Part shown: one piece after another, positions 60,309-64,000 of the stretch
Position numbering within the stretch: the stretch's first letter is position 1
How the letters are laid out: each line of letters opens with the position of its first letter
Source: Spirodela intermedia
Lineage: Eukaryota; Streptophyta; Magnoliopsida; Alismatales; Araceae
Length of the DNA stretch: 64,000 bases
Assembly: GCA_902729315.2 (NCBI GenBank)
Contig: LR746271.1
Coordinates: 3,990,001 to 4,054,000 of the forward strand
Direction of reading: 5' to 3'
Notes under the pieces: model-generated
The model's database searches: none
Told to the model about the DNA's origin: nothing
What the model saw: the letters and a program-made list of their open reading frames with translations, nothing else
Made by a program: the position numbers and the translations under genes

Positions 60309-61893
60309 ATGAACAACCCGGGAAAGCAGTCCGATGGCTACCCACCGCCCCCTTCGGTTGGGATCCCCGCCGCTGGTGTCAACCAGTACTACAAACCGCC
60401 GGAGCATCTGCCGCGGCCGCTGCAGGTTGAGCCTCAAGCGACGCTTACCCCATGGTCAACGGGGCTCTGCCAATGCTGCGACGACGTCGGCAACTGTAAG
60501 CCCCTTGTCTATCATCCTCTTTCCACCAAGAAACAGAAAGAATAAAAGACCACGATCTGATAAGAGATATCCCTAATGGTACCCTTTTTCAGGTTGCATC
60601 ACTTGCTGGTGCCCCTGCGTGACCTTCGGCAAGATCGCTGAGATCGTCGACCGGGGATCATCTTGTGAGTTCCATCTCCTCTAAATAAAAATCGAAGAAT
60701 CTTCAGTTTGATCTAAAGCTCCCTTTTGGAATCTTCAGCCTGTGGGACGAGTGGAGCTCTGTACGGTCTCATCTTGTGCGTAACGGGGTGTAGCTGCATG
60801 TTCTCGTGCTTCTACCGGACCAGACTCAGGAGTCAGTACTCCCTGCCGGAGGGATCATGTCCCGACTGCCTCGTCCACTGCTGCTGCGAGTCATGCGCCT
60901 TGTGCCAGGAATACAGAGAGCTGAAGAACCGCGGCTTTGACATGGACATTGGTAAGTTTTCTGGCAAGATCACGGGCCTATCTCTTTGCGTCCTAATGAA
61001 TACTTTTATCACAAGGATCTGGTAAGAGATATTTTCTTAACGGTGCGGGAAGTGCCTCCCCTAACTTGTGGATAAGTTCATTAAAGCAATGCCGTGAGAT
61101 CGACGGCATTTTGGCCACGTGCCGTAATCACCCTTGCCCATTCCCAAAGGGCAGCCAGATCTATGCTTTTATCTCTCATTTATGTAATCATATGTTTTAG
61201 GCATGTATATTTGCCTGTGCTTCTCTTTTTACCTACAGATATAAGTTTGTCTTTGCCTATCTGTGCTCATATCTACGTCTATCTATGATTCATCCTTAAT
61301 CTACTTACACATAATAGTACCTCTGGGCTTGCCACTATTGACGAATTAATAAACTGTCGACAATACGCAATTCTCTCTCTCTCTCTCTCTCTCTTTTTCT
61401 CCACACCTTTCTCGACTCTTCCTTTCTTCCCCAGTTTCCAGTACAATCCCATGCGAGGTCGGCTGCCCATCCTCGTACCCCTAGCCCTCAAAATTCGCAG
61501 GGTATTTCTCCTTTCCTCTCCGTCGCGTCCTTCACCACTGTGGCACCCGCTTTGAGAGCAGGTGGACTTGGCGTATGCTTTTTCATCCTGACGAGTGTTC
61601 CATAAGAATCAACCACGGAGCCTTGAGCTTCGACCTTTCCTTCAGGTCATAGATGGTTGCAAGCCGGCAGTCGCGACCCTAATCTCGCTTATTCACCCGC
61701 TCGTCTATTTCTCATCAAAGTGTATATACACATATCTTCCTATCTGCCTCGTCATTGTCTGTTTCTTTCACACATTGCGCGCTGATTTAGAAGCTACCTG
61801 TCGGATTGATATGCAGGATGGGTGGGGAACATGGAGAGGCAACCTCGCGGAGTTAACGTACCGCCGCCGGTCGTGGGCGGCATGGTCCGCTAA
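60309..61893 (+). CDS. PCR: PLAC8 / plant cadmium resistance (PCR)-like protein 2 (complete, 4 exons, 182 aa)
   Basis: Exons: 60309-60495, 60593-60664, 60739-60951, 61817-61893, GT-AG, all phase 1 as in the neighbour. The N-terminus is Pro-rich ([20 protein letters not shown]), followed by [18 protein letters not shown]. The intact signature is [20 protein letters not shown]; then [53 protein letters not shown], ending VGGMVR. The CCxxxxCPC motif is complete, unlike in PCR-like 1. Hydrophobic stretches flank the Cys motifs, consistent with a membrane protein. The same intron phases and positions show origin by tandem duplication; only intron 3 is long (865 bp). Family role from literature: metal transport or cell-number control; which one applies cannot be told from sequence. 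Confidence 0.94.
61373..61396. repeat. (CT)n microsatellite in intron 3 of PCR-like 2
   Basis: A short CT run inside the 865-bp intron. Confidence 0.9.
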
Positions 61894-61979
61894 TGGGTTT
61901 CTGTCACTTCTCTATAGGCATCGCACCACCACGAGCTTGAGGAGTGCAGCCGTTCCAAGGATTGTGAACCCGTGATACC

Positions 61980-62278
61980 ACACTTTGTTCTTGCGAACAA
62001 GTGAGGGGTTTTGTCTATCTATTCAATAAAATATCAAATGGACAGTTGATTAGCGGCGGGTCAAATAACCTTTTCCTTATCCTTATAAAAGTAATTCTCG
62101 TTTACTTATGTTATGGATGGCATATCTATAAAGGTAAGTGGGGGGAAACGTTTTCCTTGTGAAGGAAAGCGGCCATAGAAGCCAAGAGAGATAGAGGCGT
62201 CATGGAATGGGAGATGTAGATTAACATGCAGAGAAATTCATACGTCGAGGGACGTAGAGAGAAAAGTACACAAGTATT

Positions 62279-62317
<39 letters not shown>

Positions 62318-64000
62318 TGCCTTCCAATGACGGAGGGCTTGGGTCGGGCCCGTTTCACCAATGAATCGGGCTCCATTGGGCGGGCATTGGTCCATCAAGC
62401 CGCCTAGGAAGAGGGGCCCAAATAGTTTGATCTGTTACTCGAAGTGGGGGTTCTGAGATAAGATCTCTCCAGCCTGGAAACAGTGCAATGGATCGGCCCT
62501 CCAAGTTGGAAAACGGCCAAGGGCCCGAAGGAGCAGGAATCAGGTTTCGACCACTTATTTCCAAACCTTGAGCGAGAATCTCCACTACTCCTTTCTGATG
62601 CCGTGGGAGTTCCTCAGCCTGCATGGCAAGCGGAGCGCTGTACGCACTGATCTGCCTCCACCCATTTTGTGTTGCCGCTACTATGACCATCCCTACCTCT
62701 ACTTGCACCCATCGTATGCCGCCGCCGTCACCTTCCGTTTCGTCAACCACGCAACCTGTTTGTATGCCCCTTTCCGCCCACCAGTTAGGGTTCAAAGGTA
62801 ATGGTTTGTGTTACTATGAACCGGAGGCCAGAACCGAACCAGTTTGTCCTGAACCGACTGCCCTAATCTCGGTTCGGCCCAATCCGGCTTGACCACTGGC
62901 CCAAGCCAACCCATCCCGCTGGTCTGACCATTTGAACTGCCTTGTCTGCACTAGCTAGCTCATTTGGTTTGAGTTACAGTCCACCCATTCAATCAAGTCA
63001 GCTGGTCAACGGTTGACATCAGGTCAACTATTCACAAGTAGGTTCCAACTTCAACTTATGCTCCTCCACCACCCCATTGCCCTTTCTGGCGAGAAGGTTC
63101 CTTATAAGTCCTCTTTTCTTTCTGAATTTGAGTGTTTTCTTTATTCAGTATATTATCTCGCAAATATTGTTGTTGTGTCATATGTAGATAGGACACTCTC
63201 ATATATAGCTTGTGGTGAGAGTAGAGAATGGACCAACTAATTTTCACTTCTTAATTTATTGATAATGACCCACCCTAATCATTGGTTATTTATTAATTGC
63301 ATCAATCCATATGTTTCAAATCTTGTAGAAAATCACTTGATCTTACCTTAGTCAACCATTTTAATCTTTAGAAACGAGTCATCTAAATTATTTATCTAGG
63401 GTAGTTTAGTCATTTCAACATCTCATCTTGCATCACTCTCTCTCTCTCTCTCCCACTGTCCCTATCCATTGTTGTCTCTTTTTCCATCTCTCTTTCAGAT
63501 GCAATTGGTGAATGAACTACTTTCTAGCTTTCTTTTGTGCTTAGACAAGGACAATACTTTGTTAACAAAGTGCCACAACATGGCACAGCCTATTGACCCT
63601 ATAATGGCAAATAAACTTGCCAATTAGGGGATTTGTATCCATATGTACTGTTATGATAAAATTGACATGACTATGTAAATATTAGATTCCATAGACAATT
63701 ATATCTGTTTTTTTTGATCTTGAATTCAATATCTTTAATCTATGTATAAGATGGCCCACAAAGGTACAAAAGTAGACTAGTGGGGTGCCTGCCGATAATC
63801 TCAAATTAAAGGTGTCATAGGCCTTTAAGTTGGTATTAATCAAAACATTTATAAACCTAACTTCTAATTAATTTTGAGTATATGTGATCAGTTAGGGTCA
63901 TATCCACTAAGATTGGGCTTTAAAATAGGGTTGAGAGTTGATTCCTAATGATGAATGGGGGTGAGATGATAAGTGTTAACTCTAAATTTAGGGTGTTGTG
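61980..64000. other. Gene-free stretch to the window end
   Basis: A (GA)n at 62279-62315, then GC-moderate sequence to ~63000 and AT-rich sequence to the end. ORFs of 60-146 codons show no motif. I see no gene. Confidence 0.5.

Noticed and set aside
62355-62795. 146-codon minus-strand ORF
   Set aside because: No motif, no splice partners, overlapping frames of similar length on the other strand.

Overview
This window is nuclear DNA of a flowering plant. The spliced genes have GT-AG introns, the Sec61-alpha, class I formin, IST1-like and PLAC8/PCR families are in plant form, (CT)n/(GA)n microsatellites are very dense, and there is a large nest of Ty3/gypsy long terminal repeats (LTRs). The GC-rich formin and small membrane-protein exons suggest a monocot, but this is only an inference.

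Layout. 0.4-4.4 kb: a complete six-exon SEC61 alpha gene (+) with a TATA box and an ER-stress type promoter module. 4.6-9.7 kb: AT-rich intergenic DNA bracketed by copies of a short repeat. 9.77-10.04 kb: an exon pair on the minus strand from a gene I do not recognise. 11.7-13.6 kb: a tandem pair of degenerate, C-terminally truncated 14-3-3 genes (-). 15.03-15.26 kb: a small membrane-protein ORF (+). 15.8-16.5 kb: a minisatellite. 18.6-21.4 kb: a complete class I formin (+). 22.07-24.17 kb: a complete IST1-like ESCRT-III-associated gene (-). 27-51 kb: nested retrotransposons. 51.3-52.7 kb: simple repeats and minisatellites. 56.09-56.82 kb and 60.31-61.89 kb: two PLAC8/PCR (FWL/CNR-like) genes (+).

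The retroelement block can be read as a stratigraphy. Degenerate Ty3/gypsy gag, protease, RT, RNase H and integrase remnants lie on the minus strand. Into them were inserted solo LTRs of one ~1.6 kb family. Three have perfect 5-bp target-site duplications (GTGAG, AAACT, TAGAC), a fourth sits inside another LTR with duplication CCCAC, and a fifth has an imperfect one (ACCAT/ATCAT). A sixth LTR lacks a duplication and looks like the 3' LTR of the pol-bearing element. Every LTR copy with an intact start carries a 14-bp inverted repeat near that end, and several carry a tRNA-like B-box.

The host genes do not form a pathway. SEC61 alpha (ER translocon), formin (membrane-anchored actin nucleator), IST1-like (endosomal ESCRT regulation) and the PCR genes (small Cys-rich membrane proteins linked in this family to metal transport and organ size) are ordinary neighbours in a plant gene island. 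The most interesting items are the ERSE/UPRE composite upstream of SEC61 alpha, the 14-3-3 pair that keeps the N-terminal half while losing its phosphopeptide pocket, and the nested solo-LTR structure.
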